Assembly: GCA_900753975.1 (NCBI GenBank)
Contig: CAAEBC010000063.1
Coordinates: 1-60,088 of the forward strand
Length of the DNA stretch: 60,088 nt
Direction: 5' to 3'
Source of the DNA: Clostridia bacterium
GTDB lineage: Bacteria > Bacillota > Clostridia > TANB77 > UBA1234
The position numbers and the translations under genes were made by a program. Shown here one piece after another: positions 35,160 through 44,104 of this stretch. The notes under the pieces were generated by a model. The model searched no databases and was not told where the DNA came from. It saw nothing but the letters and a program-made list of their open reading frames with translations. How positions within the stretch are numbered: the stretch's first letter is position 1; each line of letters begins with the position of its first letter.

Positions 35160-35363
35160 TTATATCTTATGAAATTTAACCGTTTTCTCTTTCATCGATA
35201 TCTTACCGACTTCATAACCATATTCCTTTAACTCTTTTTTATAAATCAAAAAAGAATGATCTATTTCAAATCCTAAAATATTGTTAATCTCATCATAAGT
35301 TAATTTATACTCTTCTTTCTTATTATCTTTTATATGGCTCAATAGTGGTTCATATTTACTCAT
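35160..35363 (-). CDS. Small conserved hypothetical protein (DUF7662-like)
   Basis: Sixty-seven residues: start MSKYEPLLSHIKDNKKEEYK, then LTYDEINNILGFEIDHSFL, YKKELKEYGYEVGKISM. The plan (Y-x-P-L-x-x-x-L, then L-T-x-x-E-I-x-x-I-L-G) is that of a widespread small family which I recall as DUF7662, tentatively. Related proteins are often fused or adjacent to restriction-like or nuclease genes, but no such neighbour is here. Confidence 0.6.
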   Translation of the reverse strand: MSKYEPLLSHIKDNKKEEYKLTYDEINNILGFEIDHSFLIYKKELKEYGYEVGKISMKEKTVKFHKI

Positions 35364-35403
35364 ATACGTTCCTCACTTTTATTTAATAAATTTTTAAACA
35401 TAC

Positions 35404-35565
35404 ACATATTTTTCTTGTTAACAGCATAGCAGTCATTACAAGTACAGTAACTCCTAATAACTTTAAGCTTTTACTCAATAAGCTCTTTTTAACTCTTCTT
35501 TATTTCCAGCACCATAGTGATAGCTTATTACAGGTGCACTTCCTACAGAATATCTAAATATCATA
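35404..35565 (-). pseudogene. Remnant of a MATE-family transporter
   Basis: On the minus strand one frame encodes FRYSVGSAPVISYHYGAGNK then EELKRAY and a stop. The next frame continues LLSKSLKLLGVTVLVMTAML. The G-x-x-P-x-I-S-Y-x-Y-G-A motif is typical of MATE efflux proteins. Only about 50 codons remain, with a frameshift and no start, so it is decayed. No CGG occurs at the break. The rest of the 35364-35753 gap is otherwise empty apart from the terminator near 35720. Confidence 0.6.
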
Positions 35566-35717
35566 TAGTAAGTATCATCATTATACAATTTTACTATCGA
35601 CCCACTGGTAAATAGTACGAATATCTTCTACTTGTCTTAATTTCTTTCTTTTTTCCAAATAGCATACTGTATCACTCCTATAAATACTTATAACATACCT
35701 ACATTACCTTTTCAAGA

Positions 35718-35752
35718 AAAAAGTAGCCTACTATTTATAGGCTACTTTTAAA
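35718..35752 (-). terminator. Terminator after the TraX-like gene
   Basis: AAAGTAGCCTA pairs with TAGGCTACTTT and is followed by T residues on the minus strand, directly at the stop of the gene at 35754. Confidence 0.75.
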
Positions 35753-35753
35753 C

Positions 35754-36497
35754 TTAGTTAAATAATAATGGTACATTACCATACATCAAAATTCTTAAAA
35801 CTCCTATTGCAAAAAGATGCAAAGGATAATACGCATAGAAAAACCATTTTAACCACTTGGCATTTCCTCTTTCTCCGCTATATTTTTTCAAAAGAGGATA
35901 TACTAGTGCTGTCGCTAGAGTAATAACTCCGTATGTTCTATCAACAAATAAGAATGAAACTACAGCATATATAGTTATCCAAAAGTACATACTCATAAAT
36001 TGCTTTTTTAGGTTACCTCTATTTGAATACATCGATAATATTGCCATCACAGCAATACAACTCCAATCAGCACTAAACGTAACAACACAAATTAATATCA
36101 CAATCAATACTTGTTTCCATTTTTCTAATTCTGTCTTATTAGTCACATAAAGAGCAACAACTGCAAATGCAAGTGACCACATTATGCTCGTTTGATTAAA
36201 TACATTACCAGTAGCAAATGGCAAGTAATTAATACCAAACGCAAAGCAATATGCGAAATGTGATGCAAAAGCAAACACAAATAATCTTGTTATATACTTT
36301 TTCAAATTTTTAGTGTAGTAAAAACCTTCACAGATAAAGAAAAACATTATAGGTGCTGTAAGTCTGCCAATAATATGCAAAACACTAACTAAATAGATAT
36401 TTTGCACAACCGGACTTATTAAATCTGCTATATGGTCTAAAGTCATAGCAATTATGGCTATCATCTTAAGATGATTTGAGTTCAATCTTTTAGTCAA
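35754..36497 (-). CDS. TraX-family membrane protein
   Basis: NSNHLKMIAIIAMTLDHIAD is the TraX start (K-x-x-A-x-x-x-M-x-x-D-H), followed by eight or so hydrophobic segments and the C-terminal WLKWFFYAYYPLHLFAIGVL. TraX proteins are acetyltransferase-like membrane proteins (pilin acetylation in F plasmid); in Bacillota the chromosomal forms have unknown substrates. Confidence 0.85.
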   Translation of the reverse strand: MTKRLNSNHLKMIAIIAMTLDHIADLISPVVQNIYLVSVLHIIGRLTAPIMFFFICEGFYYTKNLKKYITRLFVFAFASHFAYCFAFGINYLPFATGNVFNQTSIMWSLAFAVVALYVTNKTELEKWKQVLIVILICVVTFSADWSCIAVMAILSMYSNRGNLKKQFMSMYFWITIYAVVSFLFVDRTYGVITLATALVYPLLKKYSGERGNAKWLKWFFYAYYPLHLFAIGVLRILMYGNVPLLFN

Positions 36498-36569
36498 AAA
36501 TTTTCACTCCTTTGTCAAAAATTATATGTCATTTTTACAGATAGATTTTACTATGCTAACATTGTTATG

Positions 36570-37277
36570 TCAACATTTTCTTTTCATGTTTCTTAGCTCT
36601 GCCTTTTGCTCTTCGCTAATTCTATAAGACTCAATCATTTTTTGCAATGTTTTATTGTATGTGAACTTATCTAAGTGATTATCTCCTTTTAAATATGTCA
36701 TTAGTTTGTCGTTAAACTTAATTCCTATTTCTGCTAGTGTCCAAGCAATTGCCATCTCAGCATAGTAAGCATCATTTTTTATACCATCTAAAGTTTTTAT
36801 CACTTTATCTACATATTGAGGAACTATCAAATAATCCAGCATAACTATAACCGCAAATCTAACTTCAAATTCTTTTTCTGATTTAGTATATGGCAAAATA
36901 AACTTCCAAACTTGAACTAATTCTTTTTCCTTAAACTTAAATGTTGGAATAACCGTATCTGTAATTGCCCAGCTATCTATTTTAGGTATAAATAGCTTTA
37001 TATATTCTATTTTTTCTTCAAGTTTCATTTTAGTATAATAACCTATAACTAACCCTTGAAAAAGTACTTCTTCGAAATATTTATCTTTGCATTTCAAAGC
37101 TTCATCTAAATATGCCTTACCATCATTTTCTTTAACGAACTTTTTAGCAAAACTTTTTAAATTTGGAATTCGTATTCCTATAATTTCCTTCAACGTATCT
37201 GGGCAAAGTTTTCTATTGAATTTAGCATATTCTTCATCTTTTAATCTAAGTAACTCTTCTCTTACAATTTCAATCAT
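36570..37277 (-). CDS. DNA alkylation repair protein, AlkD-like HEAT-repeat family
   Basis: YAKFNRKLCPDTLKEIIGIR followed by IPNLKSFAKKF is the typical start; KIDSWAITDTVIPTFKFKEK, EVRFAVIVMLDYLI and AEMAIAWTLAEIGIKF are AlkD-type HEAT repeats. Characterised relatives remove cationic alkylated bases, but many members of this short form are untested. ATG at 37277 follows GAGGGAT; the preceding TTG is rejected. Confidence 0.85.
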   Translation of the reverse strand: MIEIVREELLRLKDEEYAKFNRKLCPDTLKEIIGIRIPNLKSFAKKFVKENDGKAYLDEALKCKDKYFEEVLFQGLVIGYYTKMKLEEKIEYIKLFIPKIDSWAITDTVIPTFKFKEKELVQVWKFILPYTKSEKEFEVRFAVIVMLDYLIVPQYVDKVIKTLDGIKNDAYYAEMAIAWTLAEIGIKFNDKLMTYLKGDNHLDKFTYNKTLQKMIESYRISEEQKAELRNMKRKC

Positions 37278-37339
37278 CAATAATCCCTCTCATAAAAATT
37301 AGAAATACTTTTTCAAATCACAATACTTTCTATTCATAC

Positions 37340-37386
37340 AAAAAATCGTTATTAATAATATGTCATCACTAATAACGATTTTTATT
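37340..37386 (-). terminator. Terminator after the DUF4870-like gene
   Basis: AAAAATCGTTATT pairs perfectly with AATAACGATTTTT across a 17-base loop, at the stop of the gene at 37388. Confidence 0.75.
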
Positions 37387-37387
37387 T

Positions 37388-37840
37388 TTATTGTTTTATA
37401 AACTTAATCTTACCAACAATAGGCAATTCTTTAGTTTCACCGTTACATGCATTAACTATTCCTATAATAGAAATAACTAATGTTACTATACTTCCTAGCC
37501 ATCCTACTATCCAACCTAAAATTGGTATCACTCTAATTATATAAAATATAACTTCAATTATAAATAAATTAACACCTTGAATTGCATGATATCTAACCCA
37601 TTTGTTATCTTTTTCAGCTAAATATGGTACAAGTGATAATACTCCCACATAAGATAATATAGCCATAAGTTTTCCTTCTTCTTTTTCTTTTTCAGAAAAA
37701 CCGTCATTGCCTATAACTTCTCCCTCTTTTACTTCACCACTTGTTGTATTATTTTCATTTGCATTTTCTTGATTTGTTTCTTCCGTATTAATATTTTGAA
37801 TGTTTTCATTTTTTTCATTTACATTATTATTTTCTTCCAT
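37388..37840 (-). CDS. DUF4870/Tic20-like membrane protein
   Basis: The first 55 residues are Asn/Glu-rich and disordered. Then EEGKLMAILSYVGVLSLVPY, NKWVRYHAIQGVNLFIIEVI and a third membrane segment match DUF4870, a three-pass family near Tic20. Function unknown. GGAGG precedes the ATG. It lies just downstream of gatB. Confidence 0.75.
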   Translation of the reverse strand: MEENNNVNEKNENIQNINTEETNQENANENNTTSGEVKEGEVIGNDGFSEKEKEEGKLMAILSYVGVLSLVPYLAEKDNKWVRYHAIQGVNLFIIEVIFYIIRVIPILGWIVGWLGSIVTLVISIIGIVNACNGETKELPIVGKIKFIKQ

Positions 37841-37891
37841 GACAATTCCTCCTTTTATTAGATTTTACTAAAACATGCAAAAAATCTCAAG

Positions 37892-39322
37892 TTACTTATT
37901 TAATTCTTCTAAAATAAGCTTATTTAAAATTTGTGGATTTCCTTTTCCTTTCATCTCTTTCATACATTGACCTACCAAAAATCCTAATGCCCTGTCTTTG
38001 CCCGCTTTGTAATCAACTATAGACTGAGGATTTGCAGCAATTATTTTGTTTACTACTTCCTTAATTGCACCCTCATCTGAAATTTGAACTAATCCTTTTT
38101 CTTTTACTATAACATCTGGTTCTTTACCAGTTTCAACTACTTCATCAAAAACTTTTCTTGCTACACTGCTGCTTATTGTTCCCGCATCAACAAGTTTTAT
38201 AAGTTTAGCTAAGTTTAAAGGTGTTATAGGAAGCTCACTATATTCAAGATATTTTTCTTTCACAACTCTTATAATGTCTCCCATAATCCAGTTACTTACA
38301 GCCTTTGCATTACCACATTCTTTTGTTGCTTCTTCAAAGAAATCAGACAAATATTTAGAAGATGTGATAATTCCAGCATCATACTCTGGAAGTCCAATTT
38401 CATTTATATATCTAGCTTTTCTGCTTTCCGGAAGCTCTGGTAATGTATTTTTTAAGTTTTCTATATATTCTTCAGACAAATGAATAGGTAGCAAATCTGG
38501 CTCTGGAAAATATCTATAATCATGTGCATCTTCTTTCGTTCTCATTGCGTAGCCTTTACCTTCTGCATCATCCCAACGTCTAGTTTCTTGATAAATTTTT
38601 CCACCAGACTCTAATACTTCTTTTTGTCTTTCAATTTCAAATTCTATTGCTCTTGCTATAGCTCTAAAAGAATTCAAATTCTTAGTTTCTGTTCTTGTTC
38701 CAAACTCTTTTTGTCCAACAGGACGAATAGATAAGTTAACATCTGCACGAAGTGAGCCCTCTTGCATTTTACAATCTGAAACTCCTATATACTCTAAAAT
38801 TCCTTTTAATTTTTCAACATAAGCAACAGCATCTGCACTTGACCTCATATCTGGTTCTGAAACAATCTCTATAAGAGGAACACCAGCTCTATTTAAATCA
38901 ACTAATGTGCCACCTGTATAGCTGTCATGAACAAGCTTTCCAGCATCTTCTTCTATATGTATTCTAGTAATACCAATTTTCTTTTTAGTACCATCAACTT
39001 CCAGCAAAACTTCACCATGTTCACAAAGTGGTTTATCAAACTGAGATATTTGATAAGCCTTTGGCAAGTCTGGATAAAAATAGTTCTTTCTATCTTGTTT
39101 GCTTTCTCTTTGAATCTCACATCCAGTTGCTAGTCCCGCCTTTACTGCGTATTCAACAACTTTTTCATTAAGTACAGGAAGTGCACCTGGCATACCGGTA
39201 CAAACTGGGCAACAATGTGTATTTGGATCTCCACCAAATTCTGTCGTACAACCACAATATATTTTAGTCTTTGTTGAAAGTTCTGCATGAACCTCAATAC
39301 CAATTATAACTTCATATTCCAT
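37892..39322 (-). CDS. gatB: Glutamyl/aspartyl-tRNA amidotransferase subunit B
   Basis: GatB binds misacylated Glu-tRNA-Gln or Asp-tRNA-Asn. MEYEVIIGIEVHAELSTKTK, CGCTTEFGGDPNTHCCPVCT, the zinc-type Cys, KNYFYPDLPKAYQISQFDKP, EEDAGKLVHDS and the C-terminal YqeY-like tail are all typical; 476 residues. Its ATG overlaps the gatA stop by one base, and the ribosome site GGAGG lies in the gatA end, so translation is coupled. Confidence 0.98.
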   Translation of the reverse strand: MEYEVIIGIEVHAELSTKTKIYCGCTTEFGGDPNTHCCPVCTGMPGALPVLNEKVVEYAVKAGLATGCEIQRESKQDRKNYFYPDLPKAYQISQFDKPLCEHGEVLLEVDGTKKKIGITRIHIEEDAGKLVHDSYTGGTLVDLNRAGVPLIEIVSEPDMRSSADAVAYVEKLKGILEYIGVSDCKMQEGSLRADVNLSIRPVGQKEFGTRTETKNLNSFRAIARAIEFEIERQKEVLESGGKIYQETRRWDDAEGKGYAMRTKEDAHDYRYFPEPDLLPIHLSEEYIENLKNTLPELPESRKARYINEIGLPEYDAGIITSSKYLSDFFEEATKECGNAKAVSNWIMGDIIRVVKEKYLEYSELPITPLNLAKLIKLVDAGTISSSVARKVFDEVVETGKEPDVIVKEKGLVQISDEGAIKEVVNKIIAANPQSIVDYKAGKDRALGFLVGQCMKEMKGKGNPQILNKLILEELNK

Positions 39323-40770
39323 TATTTTTGCACCTCCATATTTTGCTCAAAAGTATATGCTGCTCTATATAACGTTTCTTCATTAAAATGCTTAGCAATA
39401 AGCTGCATTCCAATAGGCATCCCGCTACTATCTTTTCCGCAAGGAATAGATATAGCAGGCACACCGGCAATATTTATTGAAACTGTGAGTATATCTGTCA
39501 TATACATCTCAAGAGGATTTTTAGATTTAGATCCTATATCAAAAGCAACAGTTGGAACTGTAGGTGTAAGAAGAACATCATATTTTTCAAAAGCTTCTTC
39601 AAAACCTTTTTTTACTAGAGTTCTAACTTTTTGAGCTTTTTTATAATAAGCATCGTAATATCCAGAAGATAATACATAAGTACCTAAAATTATTCTTCTT
39701 TTTACTTCATCGCCAAAACCTTCTGTTCTGCTATTTTTATAAATGTCTTTTAATGATTCGAAATTTTTAGTTCTATATCCATATCTAATTCCATCATATC
39801 TTCCTAGGTTCGAGCTAGCCTCAGCACATGCAATTATGTAATATGTTGGCAATGCATACTCTGTTACAGGTAAAGAACATTCTTCAACCTCTGCTCCAAG
39901 TTCTTTATACTTTTCAATTGCTTTTTCAAGTGAAGCTCTAACTTCTTCGTTTATTCCTTCTCCAAAATATTCCTTTGGAACACCAATTTTCAAACCTTTT
40001 ACATCATTTACTAATGCTTTCTCATAATCTTTATTTTCAACATTTGCAGAAGTAGAATCCATTTCGTCATGTCCTGCTATAGCTGTTAAAAGTACAGCAT
40101 TGTCTCTAACTGTTTTACTAAAAGGTCCAATCTGATCAAGTGAAGAAGCAAAAGCTACTAGTCCATATCTTGAAACAAGACCATAAGTAGGCTTCATACC
40201 AACTATACCGCAAAAAGATGCAGGCTCTCTAATACTTCCACCAGTATCGCTACCTAAAGAAATTGGAGCCATCTTTCCAGCAACTGCTGCTGCACTACCA
40301 CCAGACGAGCCACCAGGTACTTTATCTAAATTAACTGGATTCTTTGTTATAAAGAATGCAGAATTTTCTGTTGAGCCACCCATTGCAAACTCATCCATGT
40401 TTGTTTTACCAAGTATGATAGCATTAGTTGCTTCTATCTTTTTCATAACACTTGCATCATAAGGTGGGATAAAGTTTTCTAACATTTTTGAAGCACAAGT
40501 AGTTCTTATACCTTTTGTGCAAATGTTATCTTTTATAGCTATTGGTATACCAGCTAAAGCCCCCATCTCTTTTTCAGCATCAAACATAGCTTGTACTTCA
40601 TCTGCCTTTTTTAATGCTTCTTCTTTACAAACTGTTATGTATGCTTTTATCTTTTCATCTTCTTTTTCAATATTATCCAAAAAAGCCTTAACAACTTCTG
40701 GCACAGTTAAAGTCTTTTCTCTATATGCTTTTCCTATTTCTTCAGCTGTCATTTCACAAATTGATTTCAT
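39322..40770 (-). CDS. gatA: Glutamyl/aspartyl-tRNA amidotransferase subunit A
   Basis: An amidase-signature enzyme that frees ammonia from Gln. GIPIAIKDNICTKGIRTTCA (catalytic Lys), PGGSSGGSAAAVAGKMAPIS and GSDTGGSIREPASFCGIVGM (Ser-cis-Ser-Lys triad) are present; 482 residues. It sits between gatC and gatB in one operon. Confidence 0.98.
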   Translation of the reverse strand: MKSICEMTAEEIGKAYREKTLTVPEVVKAFLDNIEKEDEKIKAYITVCKEEALKKADEVQAMFDAEKEMGALAGIPIAIKDNICTKGIRTTCASKMLENFIPPYDASVMKKIEATNAIILGKTNMDEFAMGGSTENSAFFITKNPVNLDKVPGGSSGGSAAAVAGKMAPISLGSDTGGSIREPASFCGIVGMKPTYGLVSRYGLVAFASSLDQIGPFSKTVRDNAVLLTAIAGHDEMDSTSANVENKDYEKALVNDVKGLKIGVPKEYFGEGINEEVRASLEKAIEKYKELGAEVEECSLPVTEYALPTYYIIACAEASSNLGRYDGIRYGYRTKNFESLKDIYKNSRTEGFGDEVKRRIILGTYVLSSGYYDAYYKKAQKVRTLVKKGFEEAFEKYDVLLTPTVPTVAFDIGSKSKNPLEMYMTDILTVSINIAGVPAISIPCGKDSSGMPIGMQLIAKHFNEETLYRAAYTFEQNMEVQK

Positions 40771-40782
40771 AATTTTGCCTCC

Positions 40783-41070
40783 TTAATCCATTACATTTGG
40801 AATAGAATATGCTTCTCCATTACTACTTGGAGCATTGCTAAGAAGTAATTCTCTACCCAAAGATTTTCTAACTTCATCTTTTCTAAATATATTTACATTA
40901 TCATTAGAAAAAGCAGAAATTTCTGTACTAGAAGTATCTATTTCATTAACCTTATTTGCAAAATCAACTATTTGTTCCATGTCTTTTGTATATTTTTCAA
41001 TTTCTTCATCAGATAAATTTAGCATACTTAAATTTGCAATGTGTTTAATATCTTCTTTTTTTATTTCCAT
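40783..41070 (-). CDS. gatC: Glutamyl/aspartyl-tRNA amidotransferase subunit C
   Basis: Ninety-five residues: start MEIKKEDIKHIANLSMLNLS, then DEEIEKYTKDMEQIVDFANK and the end SSNGEAYSIPNVMD, the usual GatC pattern. First gene of gatCAB, 12 bases ahead of gatA. Confidence 0.97.
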   Translation of the reverse strand: MEIKKEDIKHIANLSMLNLSDEEIEKYTKDMEQIVDFANKVNEIDTSSTEISAFSNDNVNIFRKDEVRKSLGRELLLSNAPSSNGEAYSIPNVMD

Positions 41071-41100
41071 ATTACTACTACCCCTTTCGCTTATTAATGT

Positions 41101-42054
41101 TTACTTTTCATCGTGCTTGTCTTCTTTTGGCTCATCTTTATTAAGTTCATTTCCAGCATTTTCAGATTTATTTTCCTCTTTATTTTCACTAACTTGATTT
41201 TCTGGCTTTTCAACTGGATTACCTCTCATTGCAAATATTTTTTCTTGTGTTGCCATGATAATGTTGTCCAATTTTAATGCACGAATTGCATAATACATAT
41301 ACACATATACAAGTAAATAATATGTTATATAAGCATAATCACTTACTGTGCCAGTAATAATTAAGGCTATAAGTTCTGTAATTACTGGAAGTGTTATAAC
41401 ATAGAAAGCAGCTTTCATATAATCTTTAAATTTATATTTTGTACCAAAAACATATCCTAAGAATAAAAGCATAAGAGTTATTCCGATAACATTTAAAAAC
41501 TTAGTAATTAAATATGCGACAAACACTCCACAGAAAATTATAATAGCAAGCGATAATTTAAAAATCCAACTATCTAACGCAAATCTTAATGATTCATAAG
41601 TCTCAGCTTTATTAATATCTAAATTTACATCTTTATATTTTGTAATTACAAAACCTACATTTTCATTGCCAACAGAAATAGAATCTTTTAAGGCTAAAAC
41701 CGTAACAATATTTTCACTGTCTTTAAATACATTTTCATTTAGCTCTCCAAAATTCAAGTCACCATTTGCATAGATTCTAACTTTTTCATATTCAAAATCC
41801 ATATTTTGGGCAACAATAAGTTCTCCATTTTTTACTTCAAAATCATCGACTTTTTCATTATATATACAAGTAAAATTATTAAGCCAATTCATTGCCCTAG
41901 AAGTAACACCTGCAGATAAAATAGCAGAAAACAAAAGGATAAAACACACAAAATATGCTAATGCGTTTATAAATTTCTCTCTTTGTACAACAAATGGGTA
42001 CAATCTAAAATCAGTTATTGCTAAATAAATTCTTGCAAAAAAATCAAGTTTCAA
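41101..42054 (-). CDS. DUF1189-family membrane protein
   Basis: The start (FFARIYLAITDFRLYPFVVQ) and later segments match DUF1189, proteins with an N-terminal membrane helix (about 28-47), an external beta-rich domain (about 60-155), four more helices (about 165-275) and a charged Asn/Glu/Lys tail. Function is unknown. It is upstream of gatC by 30 bases and downstream of the M24 gene by 15, so all are in one long transcription unit. Confidence 0.75.
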   Translation of the reverse strand: MKLDFFARIYLAITDFRLYPFVVQREKFINALAYFVCFILLFSAILSAGVTSRAMNWLNNFTCIYNEKVDDFEVKNGELIVAQNMDFEYEKVRIYANGDLNFGELNENVFKDSENIVTVLALKDSISVGNENVGFVITKYKDVNLDINKAETYESLRFALDSWIFKLSLAIIIFCGVFVAYLITKFLNVIGITLMLLFLGYVFGTKYKFKDYMKAAFYVITLPVITELIALIITGTVSDYAYITYYLLVYVYMYYAIRALKLDNIIMATQEKIFAMRGNPVEKPENQVSENKEENKSENAGNELNKDEPKEDKHDEK

Positions 42055-42068
42055 AATTATTCCTCCTT

Positions 42069-42752
42069 TTATTTTATTATTATAATTTCTTTTGTTGTGT
42101 TTGATAAAGTTTCAATTCCATCGTTTTTTAATAAAACCGTATCTTCTATTCTTACTCCAAACTCATTTTCTAAATATATACCAGGTTCTATTGTAAACAC
42201 TGCGTTTTCTTCTAAAACATTTTCTCTTTTAGGAGATAATACTAAATCTTCATGAACAACCTTGCCGATTCCGTGTCCTAAAGCATGAGCATAATCAAAT
42301 CCAGCATCTAAAATAAATCTTCTGCCAAGCATGTCTGCTTCGTTTGCTTTCATTCCAACTCTTATATTTTCTATAGCATTTAACTGGGTTTTTAAAACTA
42401 AATCATAAATCATTTTTTGTTTTTCTGTTATGCCACCAACAAATATCGTTCTAGACATATCACTACAATACTCATCAAAAACATAGCCAATATCAAACAA
42501 AATTATATCTTGCTCTTCTATTTTTCTATCTGTTGGTACAGAATGAATCATTGAAGAATTTGGTCCACTACCAACTATAGTATCAAAAGCAAGACCGGTA
42601 GCTCCAAGTGAAAACATATACTCGTCAAGCTTTTTAGCAATCTCTTTTTCAGTCATTCCAGGTTTTATATTTTCACAAATATATGCAAACCCTTTATCCG
42701 TCATTTCACTTGCCTTTCTTAATTTTTCAATTTCCTCTTTTCTTTTTACCAT
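42069..42752 (-). CDS. M24-family metallopeptidase, catalytic domain only
   Basis: The creatinase/aminopeptidase-P pita-bread fold begins at residue 1; the usual N-terminal creatinase domain is absent. Metal ligands are visible: LFDIGYVFDEYCSDMSRT (two Asp), ALGHGIGKVVHED (His), FTIEPGIY (Glu) and GVRIEDTVLL (Glu). At 227 residues it resembles a stripped Xaa-Pro dipeptidase or a methionine aminopeptidase-like form. Its substrate is unclear. Confidence 0.8.
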   Translation of the reverse strand: MVKRKEEIEKLRKASEMTDKGFAYICENIKPGMTEKEIAKKLDEYMFSLGATGLAFDTIVGSGPNSSMIHSVPTDRKIEEQDIILFDIGYVFDEYCSDMSRTIFVGGITEKQKMIYDLVLKTQLNAIENIRVGMKANEADMLGRRFILDAGFDYAHALGHGIGKVVHEDLVLSPKRENVLEENAVFTIEPGIYLENEFGVRIEDTVLLKNDGIETLSNTTKEIIIIK

Positions 42753-42789
42753 GATTTAAATCATCCCTTTTCTTTTATATAAATTTTCA

Positions 42790-43479
42790 TTATATAACTG
42801 TTAATAGCCAATTAACCATTGTGCTTGCAGGTATTATCATCGTAATAAAACTTGCCATCACGATAAATGGACCAAACGGAATATATTCATCTGATTTTTT
42901 TATTTTCGCTACTAGTAAAAATATGCTTATAATTGCACCAATCAAAAAAGATAATACAAATATTTGCACCGTATTTGCAAATCCAAAGAAAAGTCCAAGC
43001 ATACCCATAAGCTTAACATCGCCTAATCCCATTCCAACTTTTTTATACACCAAAAGTGAAAAAAGTGCGATAAGTAAAAATATTCCCGCACCAGCTATCA
43101 TACCAAGAATCGCATCTAAGCCAAGTGCACCATCAATTGTAAATTTTACAAATGCTAAAACAATACCAACTAAAAATCCAATAAAATTAGTTTCATTAGG
43201 AATGATTTGTGCTTTTAAATCTACGAAAAACGATATAATAAGTAGAATTGTTACAAACGCATTTATAACAAAGTCTACTCCAGGTCCAAAAACAAATAAT
43301 AAAACTATAAAAGCTATTGAAATACTTACTGCAACTTTAGTATCAAATTTAACGTCGTTCCAAAATTCTTTAGTGAAAATCTTTTTTTCTTCGCTATATC
43401 TCTCTATAAGTGCTGTGATAAAAGGTGACATAGCAAGTCCTACTACTGCTACTAAAATGTTATATAAAATAATACTCAT
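42790..43479 (-). CDS. A24-family (type 4 prepilin) peptidase
   Basis: A multi-pass membrane protein with VDLKAQIIPNETNFIG and KVGMGLGDVKLMGMLG; the two Asp (in VDLK and G-x-GD) are the catalytic pair of A24 peptidases. The N-terminal Cys-rich methylase region of PilD is missing, so it may cleave but not methylate. It is a good candidate to process the pilin-like proteins at 16856 and at the window end. Confidence 0.8.
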   Translation of the reverse strand: MSIILYNILVAVVGLAMSPFITALIERYSEEKKIFTKEFWNDVKFDTKVAVSISIAFIVLLFVFGPGVDFVINAFVTILLIISFFVDLKAQIIPNETNFIGFLVGIVLAFVKFTIDGALGLDAILGMIAGAGIFLLIALFSLLVYKKVGMGLGDVKLMGMLGLFFGFANTVQIFVLSFLIGAIISIFLLVAKIKKSDEYIPFGPFIVMASFITMIIPASTMVNWLLTVI

Positions 43480-43497
43480 AAAACTTCCTCTTTCTTT

Positions 43498-43989
43498 TTA
43501 TTTACAATTTGGTCTTTTACTTAATATTAATGATTCCAATGGTCTTTTCCATTTAGTATACCAATATTCCTTTTTATTTATAGGTTCAACATAAATAGAA
43601 AACATTCCCATATTATTTGCCCCAATAACGTCAGTAAAAACTTGATCGCCAATTACTGCAATATTTTCTGGCAATAAATTTAAAAGTTTACTCGCCTTTT
43701 TAAAACCTGATTTAAATGGCTTTTTCGCCAACATTATATACTGTAAATCAAGTGCTGTCGCTACTTTTTGAACTTTGTTTTTATTATTAGAATTAGATAA
43801 AATACAAATTTTAAAACCATTTTCTTTAACTTTTTTTATCCAATTTTTTACTTCTTCACTTAAAATTTGTTTGTAATCTATAAGTGTGTTATCTACATCA
43901 ATAGCAATACCTTTAATTTTTTTATCTCTAAGGCTATCTATTTCAATACTTTGAACATTTTTGCAATACATATCAGGAAAAAACAACAT
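43498..43989 (-). CDS. YqeG-family HAD phosphatase
   Basis: The HAD motif I is IAIDVDNTLIDY, followed by KICILSNSNNKNKV (motif II) and KPFKSGFKKASKLL with NIAVIGDQVFTDVIGANNMG (motifs III/IV). YqeG proteins are short HAD IIIA phosphatases, shown in some bacteria to act on phosphatidylglycerophosphate. ATG at 43989 follows GGAGG; the earlier TTG overlaps it. Confidence 0.85.
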   Translation of the reverse strand: MLFFPDMYCKNVQSIEIDSLRDKKIKGIAIDVDNTLIDYKQILSEEVKNWIKKVKENGFKICILSNSNNKNKVQKVATALDLQYIMLAKKPFKSGFKKASKLLNLLPENIAVIGDQVFTDVIGANNMGMFSIYVEPINKKEYWYTKWKRPLESLILSKRPNCK

Positions 43990-44057
43990 ACGCCCCTCCA
44001 ATCGACCTAATCAATCTATAATAATATATCAATAAAGAAGCAAAAAGTCAATTAGAA

Positions 44058-44095
44058 AAGACCTTGGCAAAAATTTTACCAAGGTCCTAAAACTT
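44058..44095 (-). terminator. Terminator after the 44.1-45.2 kb gene
   Basis: GACCTTGG pairs with CCAAGGTC and lies 12 bases past the stop, with T residues on the minus strand. Confidence 0.7.
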
Positions 44096-44104
44096 AAGTT
44101 TCTT

